A stretch of DNA of 19,532 nt from an uncultured Clostridia bacterium (GCA_910586575.1 CAJUJQ010000049.1:1-19532), one strand, 5' to 3'; positions 1 through 6,909 are shown, numbered from the stretch's first letter. Numbers and translations: made by a program. Notes: generated from the letters alone by a model not told the origin.

Positions 1-481
1 TATAAACTGCTTTTTGAACCGCCCTTTGTCGCTTGAAACTTGGAAACTGGTGTTAACGGAATAAAAAGCAGGCAAAACAGCAAATGATGTTTTGAAAATT
101 TGACAAGCCTTGTATATGTGTAAAAAAACAAGATAATTCCTCATTTTGAGTAATAACACAGCCTGCCCCAGAATCTCAACTTGTCCGGACTGTGTATTAA
201 AAACCAATCCTGTGAATTTTTCGGGATGGGTATTTTTGCAAATTTTGACAGGAAGTCAACCGTTAAGTTGAGAAAAAATAATACTTTCAACTTATCTTTG
301 CAATGCACTAAAAGTTATCCAAAATATATGCGGAAAGCAACATTCAAAAATGTGACAAACCTATGAGACGTAAAATGATTGGAGAGTTATCCATACTCTA
401 TATCGGTGGTACGTTTTACTGTTTTGCCCAATTTGTATATCATCTATTTTGAATTAGATATTAATTTTTTTAAGGTCTATA
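1..481. other. AT-rich stretch without a convincing gene
   Basis: About 480 bases, clearly richer in A and T than the rest of the window. The only longish open frame (181-366, plus) lacks a Shine-Dalgarno site and does not resemble a known protein. I see a possible hairpin with arms at 265-273 and 285-293, and a weaker nested one (GTAAAA 370-375 with TTTTAC 414-419, AGAGT 383-387 with ACTCT 395-399). Such arms are easy to find in AT-rich DNA. No RNA gene is recognisable. Confidence 0.5.
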
Positions 482-510
482 TTGACAAACATTTTATTCT
501 ATGATACTAT
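482..510 (+). promoter_or_regulatory. Sigma-A type promoter of the DUF2089 gene
   Basis: TTGACA (482-487) and TACTAT (505-510) are separated by 17 bases, close to the bacterial housekeeping consensus. Transcription would start near 516-517, right at the Shine-Dalgarno sequence, giving a leader of only about 14 bases before the ATG at 531. Confidence 0.75.
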
Positions 511-530
511 TTTCTCGAGGTGATGATTGC

Positions 531-1307
531 ATGGCGAAAGTAATTTCTGAATGCCCATCCTGCGGGGGAGCATTGAAAATTGCGGTTTTGCGCTGTTCAG
601 ACTGTGGGATGGAACTGCACAATGACTTTCAGCGTGGCCCTTTTGATTCCTTAACTGCCGACCAGACAGAATTTCTTATTTCCTTTTTGAGGCAACGGGG
701 CAAAATGAGTTCTTTACAGGAAGAACTTGGAATTTCTTATCCAACAGCTAAGAAAAAGTTAGATGATCTATTGACCGTGTTAAAGTTAGTAGATAACATT
801 GCGCAAGTAGAGAAAGAGGAGGAGCTCGTTGATATGTCAGACTGGTTTATTCCAAAAGACAGTAACAAGGCATCAGATATTATCAAGAAAATGCTCATAG
901 AGAACGGAGGACGAGCAATCGTCCATACTGCGCGAGGGCTCCCTTGTGAAGTCCAAGTCGCCCCGGATGGAATTTCATTTCTTTGCAATAAACTTCCTAC
1001 GAATCCCCCATACCGGTATGAAGTCTTTGATGAGATCGTGAGACTTCTAATTTCCCAGGGAGGGCGCGCAAGAAAAGGCAACGGACGTAACTTCAAGTTG
1101 GGAGAACCAGACTGTGATGAAACAACGGTTGTTGGAGCCATTGGGTATAACTACGCTCATAAAGAAACGGGAACATCAGTTTTTGATCCCGTGTTTGCAT
1201 TAGCGGCGATTTTAGAATGGGCTGGAATTGCCAGCAACGAACGTGGAGAATTAGTATTGACTACCAATTATCAAGAGAAACTCCGTGCCGCAACTGAAGG
1301 GAGATAA
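531..1307 (+). CDS. DUF2089-type zinc-ribbon/HTH protein with a long C-terminal extension
   Basis: The start is placed at 531 because GAGGTGAT (517-524) is a good ribosome binding site at normal spacing. An in-frame ATG at 501 lies inside the promoter. The 258-residue product opens with two CxxC pairs (CPSC at 8-11, CSDC at 22-25), a zinc-ribbon layout. Residues ~40-85 then read like the helical DNA-binding part of DUF2089 proteins (LGISYPTAKKKLDDLL). As I recall, such proteins are usually 100-130 residues, so the ~155-residue C-terminal half is extra. I do not recognise it. It has two segments that each start with an amphipathic helix followed by GGRA (around residues 116 and 179), perhaps a degenerate duplication. 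A DNA-binding regulator is a reasonable inference; target and ligand are unknown. The gene is AT-richer than the rest of the window, which may indicate transfer. A terminator follows at 1417. Confidence 0.7.
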   Translation: MAKVISECPSCGGALKIAVLRCSDCGMELHNDFQRGPFDSLTADQTEFLISFLRQRGKMSSLQEELGISYPTAKKKLDDLLTVLKLVDNIAQVEKEEELVDMSDWFIPKDSNKASDIIKKMLIENGGRAIVHTARGLPCEVQVAPDGISFLCNKLPTNPPYRYEVFDEIVRLLISQGGRARKGNGRNFKLGEPDCDETTVVGAIGYNYAHKETGTSVFDPVFALAAILEWAGIASNERGELVLTTNYQEKLRAATEGR

Positions 1308-1314
1308 GAAATTA

Positions 1315-1380
1315 ATGTTCAAATTTTTGGTAGGATTCTTCTTTGGCTTCATTCGAGGGCTACTGAAAAATAATTTTTAA
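1315..1380 (+). CDS. Possible 21-residue hydrophobic basic peptide
   Basis: A short frame starts 8 bases after the DUF2089 stop. AAGGGAG (1297-1303), inside the end of the upstream gene, could serve as its ribosome binding site about 11 bases before the ATG. The peptide begins MFKFLVGFFFGF, continues with an IRGLLKNN stretch and ends in Phe. It is strongly hydrophobic with three basic residues and no acidic ones. It could be a membrane microprotein, a type I toxin-like peptide or simply a chance frame. It would share the upstream promoter and the terminator at 1417. The evidence is the ribosome binding site, the composition and the position before the terminator; no family is recognised. Confidence 0.4.
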   Translation: MFKFLVGFFFGFIRGLLKNNF

Positions 1381-1416
1381 TAGAGTACTCCTCAAAATAT
1401 GAATAAGTCAAAAGGT

Positions 1417-1454
1417 AAAGTACCCACCCCTCAAAAATGGGGTGGGTACTTTTT
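1417..1454 (+). terminator. Rho-independent terminator after the DUF2089 unit
   Basis: A 14-base-pair perfect stem (1417-1430 with 1439-1452), an 8-base AT-rich loop and a T run at 1450-1454. The A-rich left arm means it could also work in the minus direction, but no minus gene runs into it. Confidence 0.93.
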
Positions 1455-1523
1455 CGCACTGTGCAAAATCCTTAACTTAATGACATTGCCCTTGAGGCCC
1501 CGCTTTTTCCTGCCACAAAAGAC

Positions 1524-1552
1524 GTGACAAATGTCAGGAATTGTGTTACCAT
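1524..1552 (+). promoter_or_regulatory. Promoter of the SNF transporter gene
   Basis: GTGACA (1524-1529) and TACCAT (1547-1552) are 17 bases apart. Transcription would start near 1559, leaving a leader of about 90 bases. Confidence 0.6.
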
Positions 1553-1572
1553 AGGGGTAAGAAAAAAGAAAG

Positions 1573-1640
1573 GGCACGGATAACCCCCGCCGGATGGGCG
1601 CACCGCGCGGCTCCTGCTTCCCGGCGGCATCGTGTCAAGG
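1573..1640 (+). promoter_or_regulatory. Foldable 5' leader of the SNF transporter
   Basis: GGCACG (1573-1578) can pair with CGTGTC (1631-1636) with one G-U pair. Inside, CCGCCGG (1587-1593) pairs perfectly with CCGGCGG (1621-1627) around a 27-base GC-rich loop. The closing helix ends directly against the AAGG (1637-1640) before the ATG at 1648, so folding could affect ribosome access. I do not recognise a known riboswitch class. It may also be a simple stabilising hairpin. Confidence 0.4.
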
Positions 1641-1647
1641 TAACAAC

Positions 1648-2970
1648 ATGAAGGAAACTCACAAGAACGGCGGCTTTGGTTCGCGGTTCGGCTTTGTGCT
1701 GGCGTGCGTTGGTTCGGCTGTCGGCATGGGCAACATTTGGCTGTTCCCGTACCGGATTGGGCAGTACGGCGGGGCGGCTTTTCTCATCCCCTACCTCCTG
1801 TTTGTCTGCATTTTCGGGACGGTCGGCCTGTCGGCGGAATTCGCCATCGGGCGCAGGGCGCGCACGGGCACGCTCGGCTCGTACCGCTACTGCTGGGCGT
1901 CCCGTGGGAAAGGCGGCTTAGGCGCGCTGCTCGGCTGGATTCCCCTGCTGGGTTCGCTGGGCATTGCAATCGGCTATTCCATCATAGTCGGCTGGATTTT
2001 GCGCTCGTTGTGGGGCTCGGTCAGCGGGCAAATCCTCACGGAGGACGCGGCGGCGTATTTTTCGGCGGCAACCGGCCCGCTGGGAAGCGTCCCCTGGCAC
2101 TGCATGGTGATTTTGATTGCCTCTGCCATCCTGATGTTCGGCGCGGCTAAGGCAATTGAAAAGGTCAACAAGGTGCTTATGCCCACCTTTTTCATCCTTT
2201 TTGCGCTGTTGGCGGTGCGGGTGGCAATGCTGCCCGGCGCGTCCGGGGGCTACCGCTTTTTGCTGGTGCCCAAGTGGGAGGCGCTGCTGCGGGTGGATAC
2301 CTGGGTCATGGCGATGGGGCAGGCGTTTTTCTCGCTGTCGATTACCGGCTCGGGAATGATTGTTTACGGGACGTACCTCTCAAAAAAAGAGGATATTCTG
2401 CACGTCTCGGTGCAGACGGCGGTTTTTGACACCATTGCCGCTGTGCTTGCCGCGTTCGCGATTATGCCCGCCGTGTTCGCGTTCGGGATTGAGCCAAGCT
2501 CCGGCCCTCCGCTGTTGTTCATTACCCTGCCGAATGTGTTCCGGCAAATCCCCTTTGGACGGGTGTTCGCGGCATTTTTCTTCCTTTCGGTGGCGTTTGC
2601 GGGCATTACCAGCCTGATCAATATGTTTGAGGCGGTTTGCGAGTCCTGGCAGACCCGCTTTAGAATCGGCAGGAAACCGGCGGTTGCCGTCTGCGCGGCG
2701 GTCACGCTGCTGGTGGGCCTGCTGATCGAGGAGGAAACCAAAATGGGCGCTTGGATGGACTTTATCACCATTCTTGTCATACCGTTCGGCGCGTTGCTCG
2801 GCGCGGTGTCGATTTATTTCGTACTCGGGCCGAAGGATATCGGTGAGGAATTGCAGTCCGGGCGCAAGGCCCCGCTGCCGGGATGGTTCTTTCCGCTGGC
2901 GCGGTTCCTTTATGTGCCGCTGGCGTTGATTGTCTTTATTTTGGGCATTGTCTATAACGGGATTGGATAG
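1648..2970 (+). CDS. SNF-family sodium-dependent amino-acid-type transporter
   Basis: A 440-residue, Na+-coupled symporter of the neurotransmitter:sodium symporter family (LeuT fold), likely importing an amino acid or related amine. The hallmark first helix is clear: GSAVGMGNIWLFPYRIGQYG at residues 22-41. G22, A24, V25 and N29 align with sodium ligands of LeuT. SAEFAIGRR (62-70) matches the conserved Glu and GR motif after helix 2. About 11-12 hydrophobic segments follow, the usual length for short bacterial members. The substrate cannot be read from sequence. Odd point: the usual WRFP is WLFP, so the extracellular gating arginine of LeuT is replaced by Leu (L32). The start at 1648 is chosen because AAGG lies 7 bases upstream. 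The longer reading from 1594 begins inside the leader hairpin. It is a single-gene unit with its own promoter and terminator. Confidence 0.9.
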   Translation: MKETHKNGGFGSRFGFVLACVGSAVGMGNIWLFPYRIGQYGGAAFLIPYLLFVCIFGTVGLSAEFAIGRRARTGTLGSYRYCWASRGKGGLGALLGWIPLLGSLGIAIGYSIIVGWILRSLWGSVSGQILTEDAAAYFSAATGPLGSVPWHCMVILIASAILMFGAAKAIEKVNKVLMPTFFILFALLAVRVAMLPGASGGYRFLLVPKWEALLRVDTWVMAMGQAFFSLSITGSGMIVYGTYLSKKEDILHVSVQTAVFDTIAAVLAAFAIMPAVFAFGIEPSSGPPLLFITLPNVFRQIPFGRVFAAFFFLSVAFAGITSLINMFEAVCESWQTRFRIGRKPAVAVCAAVTLLVGLLIEEETKMGAWMDFITILVIPFGALLGAVSIYFVLGPKDIGEELQSGRKAPLPGWFFPLARFLYVPLALIVFILGIVYNGIG

Positions 2971-3033
2971 GTCCGGGTGCTGGGGCGACGATTGAACGCT
3001 TTTGGGCGCTCCGCTGCGGCGCCAGGAAAACGC

Positions 3034-3072
3034 GGACAGGCTGCTGACGAATTGCCAGCAGCCTGTTCTTTT
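3034..3072 (+). terminator. Rho-independent terminator after the SNF gene
   Basis: A 13-base-pair stem (3034-3046 with 3056-3068, one G-T pair), a 9-base loop and TTTT at 3069-3072. It lies between convergent genes. In the minus direction it is followed only by a weaker T tract, so it may also help end the flotillin operon. Confidence 0.85.
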
Positions 3073-3103
3073 ATATTGCCTGACGCAAGGTCAAAGTGAG
3101 CAA

Positions 3104-3787
3104 TCAGCTCCAGCCTTCCGGGGTTTCATTCTCAAGCGCGGCCTTGGCGGACTGCATGAAGGTGAAAATCAGCCAGAGATGGATGGCTTCCATCATCGTG
3201 CCAAAGACCAGCATGATATTGCCTGCCATATCAATCGTATGGGCTGCGGCGGTCAGCGCGGTATCCCCGCCCGCGGCAGAACTGATAACCAGCGCGGTAA
3301 TCCCGGAAATCGAAATAACCGAAACAATCATGCTGATAAGCGCCAGATAGAAGCACCACATAATCCGTTTAGGCGGGTAATCGAGGTTCCGCAGCGCGCG
3401 CAGTTCCTCGAAGCCGCTGTAGAGCTGGTACTGCATCGCCAGCGCCAGAATGAGCACGATGACCGCCATCACCAGCAGGGCAATCGCCCATACAAGCGCA
3501 GCGCTGTTGTAGCTTTCATCGGATACGATGGAAACCAGCATGGCGGCGGCTAAGATAACCAGCAGGAGGGTCAGCCCCATATAAATCCAGAACAATCGGA
3601 TTGCTTTGGAAAAATGGCTGTTCTCATGCCGCAGGCGGTACAGGGCGGCAATGGTCATGATACCGCCGACAATTGACATGATGCTTCCCAGCCCGGACAG
3701 GGATTCGATGTTGGAAATCACCGAGCCGATTGCTGTCAGCGCAACTGAAATAAACATCATCTGGATTGCGGAATAAATTTTTACCAT
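3104..3787 (-). CDS. Multi-pass membrane protein of unknown function
   Basis: A 227-residue protein with about six hydrophobic segments (roughly 8-25, 33-50, 66-88, 97-118, 142-166, 185-210) and a short polar C-terminus. I recognise no family and see no catalytic motif. The start MVKIYSAIQ at 3787 is preferred over the in-frame ATG at 3838, because a GGGGGA-type ribosome binding site lies about 8 bases upstream. It is the last gene of the nfeD-flotillin operon, 99 bases downstream of the flotillin gene in the same direction. A role in the same membrane-domain system is plausible from position only. A GC-rich hairpin in the gap (3817-3840) could reduce its expression relative to the two upstream genes. 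Confidence 0.7.
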   Translation of the reverse strand: MVKIYSAIQMMFISVALTAIGSVISNIESLSGLGSIMSIVGGIMTIAALYRLRHENSHFSKAIRLFWIYMGLTLLLVILAAAMLVSIVSDESYNSAALVWAIALLVMAVIVLILALAMQYQLYSGFEELRALRNLDYPPKRIMWCFYLALISMIVSVISISGITALVISSAAGGDTALTAAAHTIDMAGNIMLVFGTMMEAIHLWLIFTFMQSAKAALENETPEGWS

Positions 3788-3816
3788 AGAAAATTCCCCC
3801 TTCATAAAATCGGGCG

Positions 3817-3840
3817 GGGTGCGGGGGATACCCCACACCC
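3817..3840 (-). other. GC-rich hairpin between the flotillin and membrane-protein genes
   Basis: GGGTGCGGGG (3817-3826) pairs with CCCCACACCC (3831-3840) with one C-A mismatch and a four-base loop. In the transcribed (minus) direction it is followed by a GC stretch and then ATTTT, so it would be at best a leaky terminator, or a processing or stability hairpin. Confidence 0.5.
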
Positions 3841-3886
3841 TGGCCGGGAAGGCTCCTTTTATCTATATTCCACAGGCTGTGGATGA

Positions 3887-5317
3887 TTATGCCTTCCTGT
3901 TTTCAGGAATGTCATTTTCCGGGGCGGCGGCTTCCGAAACGGCGGCTTCGGCGGGTGCTTCCTTTTGGCTGCCCAGCAGCGCGGGAAGTTCCATGCCTGC
4001 CTGTTCAAACAGCTCACCCAAGGGCGGCACCGATTTCATCAGCCCGGACAGGAACCCGGCGGTGCTGTTTTTGCCGTCGCCGTCCGTGCCCGAGTCCCAG
4101 ACGGTGACTTTGTCAATCTTGATATTCTTGATTGCTTCGACCTGGATACGGGTCAGATCCTCGAGCTTGTCGGCAATCATCAGCTTGACAGCGGCGTCGG
4201 GGTTGTTGCCTGCGGCGGATACCAGGCTGCGGATACCCTGCGCCTGCTGTTCGAGCAGTTCGCGCGCGCCGCGTGCTTCGGCTTCCATTTTGGCGAAAAT
4301 CGCGTCGGCTTCGCCGCGTGCCCGGCGGCGAAGTACCTCGGCTTCGGCTTCCGCCTGGATTTCGAGCTGCTGTTTCTCGATTTGCGCCTTGACGATGACG
4401 TCCGCCTTTTGGGTGGCGGTTTCCAGCTGGGCGCGGGTCTCCTCGGCCTCCTGCTGGGCAATGTAGGCTTCCTGCTTGGCTTTCGCGGCCTGTACCGCCT
4501 CGGCGGCGGTCGCGCGGCGCAGGGATTCCGCCTGCTTTTCACGGCGGATGGCTTCCGACTGGGCAATTTCAATCTTTGCGGCGTTTTCGCCGTTGATGGC
4601 GCTTGCGTCCGCCGCCGCTACGTTAATACGCTGGTCGCGGTGGGCGTTCGCCTGGCCGATTTCACCGTCGCGGTTCTTTTCCGCGACGCTCTTTTTCGCG
4701 TCGTTGATGGCCTTTGCGGCGGCTTCCTTGCCCAGCGCGTCAATATAGCCGGATTCGTCGTTGATATCGGTCACGTTGACGTTAATCAGCCGCAGGCCGA
4801 TTTTTTTCAGCTCGATTTCGACATTGTTGGAAACCGCTACTAAAAATTTGTCACGGTCGGTGTTGATTTCCTCAATATCCATGGTAGCGATGACCAAACG
4901 CAGCTGGCCGAAAATAATATCCTTGGCAAGCTCCTGGATTTCGGAGAGCTTCAGCCCGAGCAGGCGTTCGGCGGCGTTCTGCATTACGCCCGGTTCGGTC
5001 GAAATGCCGACCGTGAACCGGGACGGCACGTCAATGCGGATATTCTGTTTGGAAAGCGCGTTTTTCAAATCCACGCTAATGGAAATGGGTGTTAAATCCA
5101 TGTATTGGTAGGATTGCAGCACCGGTACGATGAACGCGGCGCCGCCGTGGATACATTTGGCGCTGCGGGTCTTGCCGCTGGCATCCGAGCCGACCTTACC
5201 ATAAATCACCAGTACCTTGTCCGCCGGGCACTTGCGGTAGCGGGACAGGATGGTGATCAACGCGGCAAGCAGTACGACCGCGCCGACACAGATCCCAATC
5301 AAAAGCTGATATTTCAT
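3887..5317 (-). CDS. Flotillin-like SPFH-domain membrane scaffold protein
   Basis: A 476-residue protein with flotillin architecture. One N-terminal membrane segment (about 4-25) is followed by an SPFH/band-7 domain (about 30-200). A long Ala/Glu/Lys-rich coiled-coil region (about 200-375) shows the repeated EA motifs of flotillins. The tail is low-complexity and Ala/Glu/Pro-rich. Bacterial flotillins of the FloT/YuaG type oligomerise in membrane microdomains and affect fluidity and assembly of membrane complexes. The start MKYQLL at 5317 is preferred over MEENAM at 5332, because the latter's codons form the GGAGGAGAAT ribosome binding site. The gene follows an NfeD-like gene, matching the Bacillus yuaF-floT pairing. 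A possible internal promoter lies at 5348-5375. FloA is less likely, since the coiled coil and length fit FloT better. Confidence 0.9.
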   Translation of the reverse strand: MKYQLLIGICVGAVVLLAALITILSRYRKCPADKVLVIYGKVGSDASGKTRSAKCIHGGAAFIVPVLQSYQYMDLTPISISVDLKNALSKQNIRIDVPSRFTVGISTEPGVMQNAAERLLGLKLSEIQELAKDIIFGQLRLVIATMDIEEINTDRDKFLVAVSNNVEIELKKIGLRLINVNVTDINDESGYIDALGKEAAAKAINDAKKSVAEKNRDGEIGQANAHRDQRINVAAADASAINGENAAKIEIAQSEAIRREKQAESLRRATAAEAVQAAKAKQEAYIAQQEAEETRAQLETATQKADVIVKAQIEKQQLEIQAEAEAEVLRRRARGEADAIFAKMEAEARGARELLEQQAQGIRSLVSAAGNNPDAAVKLMIADKLEDLTRIQVEAIKNIKIDKVTVWDSGTDGDGKNSTAGFLSGLMKSVPPLGELFEQAGMELPALLGSQKEAPAEAAVSEAAAPENDIPENRKA

Positions 5318-5347
5318 TGCATTCTCCTCCATCTTTCTTTTTATGTG

Positions 5348-5375
5348 ATTGTATAAGCTTAGAACTGTGAATCAA
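5348..5375 (-). promoter_or_regulatory. Possible internal promoter for the flotillin gene
   Basis: On the minus strand, TTGATT (5375-5370) and TACAAT (5353-5348) are 16 bases apart, about 30 bases upstream of the flotillin start codon. The surrounding AT-rich tract contrasts with the GC-rich genes. It would let flotillin be made apart from nfeD; it carries no copy of the GTAAAT palindrome. Confidence 0.5.
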
Positions 5376-5516
5376 TAAATTGTGATATGCGCGCCGCAGA
5401 TTCTTTCGCCGGACAAGGCGCTTTTCCGCAGGCTGCCGCCTGTCAAGGAAAGCGGGCGCAGCATGGCGGAAGAAGATGCAAGCGGTTGCCGCAAGTTATT
5501 TTTAAACAGTTCCTGA

Positions 5517-6179
5517 TTACCCCTCGTCGCATTCCACAACCAGGGTATCGCCGACCACGTCAATCACGCGCACCGGCGTGCCGGTTCTGAGCGCCGCAGA
5601 TTCCCTTGTGATCGCGCTGCATTCAATCAGGCTGCTTTGGATTTTCAGCATGACCTTGCCCGCGCCGTCTCCGTTTGCCGGGATAATGATGTAAACCTGG
5701 CCGCGTTCCCCGATGCCGTTTTTCAGGTCAATCGTACCGTTTTCGGCAAGCTTGGAAGTCATTTTGACCAGCTTGGCAATCGCCAGCATTGCCGCCGCGC
5801 CGAGGGCGGCGCCAATCAGGATACTGCCGGTTTCCGGCGCCCCGGCGGAGATTCCCCCGATGGCCGACCAGCTGAACACGGTGAGGAAAGCGACAATCCC
5901 CTGTAGGGTAAACAGCCGAAACAGCGTGCCGTCGCCATGGCTGCTGCCGTCGGTGTACACGTCCGCGTCGGGGAGATCCCCAAGGTCGGGCGCGTCGAAA
6001 TCCAAGTCGGGCGTATCCAAATCCAGGCCCGAGGTATCGCTGAAATTGCTCCCGCCGCCGCCGTCCATTCCGCCGAGCAGTGACATGAGCGTTTGAATGA
6101 TCAGGATGAGTGTGGACGGTGCGGCGATACAGTATAGGAACCGGAGCGTCGTGTCCAGCCCCTCCCACCAGGCTGCCAT
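5517..6179 (-). CDS. NfeD/YuaF-like membrane protein, flotillin partner
   Basis: 220 residues. One N-terminal hydrophobic segment (about 12-36) leads into a Gly/Asp-rich linker (37-83). Two membrane segments follow (about 92-112 and 117-136), then a C-terminal beta-rich domain (about 150-218). The latter contains GERGQVYI and TPVRVIDVVGDTLVVE, typical of the OB-fold of short NfeD proteins. There is no protease domain, so it is the short, flotillin-associated class (as YuaF in Bacillus and YqiJ in Escherichia). These proteins co-occur with flotillins and are thought to help organise or stabilise them. The linker carries alternating Asp-rich repeats (DLDTPDLDFDAPDL), giving a strongly acidic spacer. 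The start at 6179 has GGGAGGGAA just upstream. It is the first gene of the operon, transcribed from the consensus promoter at 6228-6256. Confidence 0.8.
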   Translation of the reverse strand: MAAWWEGLDTTLRFLYCIAAPSTLILIIQTLMSLLGGMDGGGGSNFSDTSGLDLDTPDLDFDAPDLGDLPDADVYTDGSSHGDGTLFRLFTLQGIVAFLTVFSWSAIGGISAGAPETGSILIGAALGAAAMLAIAKLVKMTSKLAENGTIDLKNGIGERGQVYIIIPANGDGAGKVMLKIQSSLIECSAITRESAALRTGTPVRVIDVVGDTLVVECDEG

Positions 6180-6208
6180 TGGCTTCCCTCCCCCTTTGAC
6201 AAGAAGAT

Positions 6209-6223
6209 GTAAATATGATTTAC
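6209..6223. promoter_or_regulatory. Operator palindrome at the nfeD-flotillin promoter
   Basis: GTAAATATGATTTAC, a 6-3-6 inverted repeat, starts 4 bases downstream of the -10 box and covers the predicted transcription start. The same palindrome with a different centre lies at the same place in the divergent regulator promoter (6348-6362). Likely binding site of the XRE-type regulator encoded at 6379-6909, acting as a repressor. Confidence 0.7.
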
Positions 6224-6227
6224 CTTA

Positions 6228-6256
6228 ATTATAGAGCATCCAGGAAGTGCTGTCAA
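6228..6256 (-). promoter_or_regulatory. Consensus sigma-A promoter of the nfeD-flotillin operon
   Basis: On the minus strand, TTGACA (6256-6251) and TATAAT (6233-6228) are separated by exactly 17 bases: both boxes match consensus fully. Transcription would start near 6221, inside the palindrome at 6209-6223. Such a strong promoter fits control by a repressor. Confidence 0.9.
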
Positions 6257-6314
6257 TATCTTCATACAATAATTTTTCACAAATGCAAAATGCATGAATT
6301 GTCTAAAATCACGG

Positions 6315-6343
6315 TTGCAATTTTTGGAAAGCTTTGCTAAAAT
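6315..6343 (+). promoter_or_regulatory. Promoter of the XRE-type regulator gene
   Basis: TTGCAA (6315-6320) and TAAAAT (6338-6343) are 17 bases apart. Transcription would start near 6350, inside the palindrome at 6348-6362. It is divergent from and weaker than the nfeD promoter. Confidence 0.75.
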
Positions 6344-6347
6344 GGAG

Positions 6348-6362
6348 GTAAATAATATTTAC
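6348..6362. promoter_or_regulatory. Operator palindrome at the regulator's own promoter
   Basis: GTAAATAATATTTAC, a 6-3-6 inverted repeat whose arms are identical to those at 6209-6223. It starts 4 bases after the -10 box, exactly the arrangement at the nfeD promoter, which suggests autoregulation by the encoded XRE-type protein. Confidence 0.7.
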
Positions 6363-6378
6363 GGAAAGGAGGGGGCCT

Positions 6379-6909
6379 ATGGACCGCGCACTGCTCGGCA
6401 GCCGCATCAAGGAAGCAAGGCTCGCCAAAAAGCTGACCCAGACCGAGGTGGTCGGCAGCTTTATCACCCGCAATATGCTCAGCCAGATTGAAAGCGGGAC
6501 CGCGACCCCTTCGATTAAAACGCTGGCCTATCTGGCAGAGGTGCTCGACCTGCCGATGGAACAGCTGATTGGCGCGGAGGAGCCGGGCGGAGACCTGGCG
6601 CTGTTGCAGGAAGCCAAGCAGCGGCTGCGGGAAGGCGCGCTGGATGAGGCGCTCGAAAAGGCGGCGGCGCTGCCGGATACGCTCGCGGACGAGCGGGCCG
6701 CGCTGCTGGCACAGGCCAGCCTCCGGCGCGGGGAGGCGCTTGCACAGGAGGGACAGCTGCCGCAGGCAGCCGAGCTGATACACAAAGCCGCCGAGCTTGC
6801 TGACGTTGGGATCTACGCGAACCCGAACCTCAAGGCGCGGGCGCTGCTGCTGATGGGGCAGCTGGCGGAGGGTCTGGTGGGATATTACCGGAAGATGGCG
6901 GGGAAATGA
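6379..6909 (+). CDS. XRE-family HTH regulator with helical-repeat C-terminus
   Basis: 176 residues. Residues 7-62 form a Cro/C1-type helix-turn-helix: SRIKEARLAKKLTQTEV, then the recognition-helix region RNMLSQIESGTATPS, then TLAYLAEVLDLPMEQLI. Residues ~72-170 are Ala/Leu/Glu-rich helices with a TPR-like look (LLQEAKQRLREGALDEALEKA, AELIHKAAELADV), suggesting a protein- or peptide-sensing or dimerising domain. AAGGAGG (6365-6371) precedes the ATG. The gene is divergent from the nfeD-flotillin operon and shares palindromic operators with it. I infer that it represses both, with the inducing signal unknown. A strong terminator follows at 6946. Confidence 0.85.
   Translation: MDRALLGSRIKEARLAKKLTQTEVVGSFITRNMLSQIESGTATPSIKTLAYLAEVLDLPMEQLIGAEEPGGDLALLQEAKQRLREGALDEALEKAAALPDTLADERAALLAQASLRRGEALAQEGQLPQAAELIHKAAELADVGIYANPNLKARALLLMGQLAEGLVGYYRKMAGK

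Noticed and set aside
94..362. Similar short stretches AAAATTTGACAAGCCT (95-110) and AAAATGTGACAAACCT (347-362)
   Set aside because: Three mismatches in 16 in AT-rich DNA and only two copies. This is too weak to call a repeat or operator.
1594..1647. Upstream ATG for the SNF transporter
   Set aside because: It sits inside the leader hairpin and has no ribosome binding site. The ATG at 1648 fits the family N-terminus.
5372..5563. A 63-codon minus-strand frame between nfeD and flotillin
   Set aside because: It overlaps the end of nfeD, includes the likely flotillin promoter and has no family resemblance.
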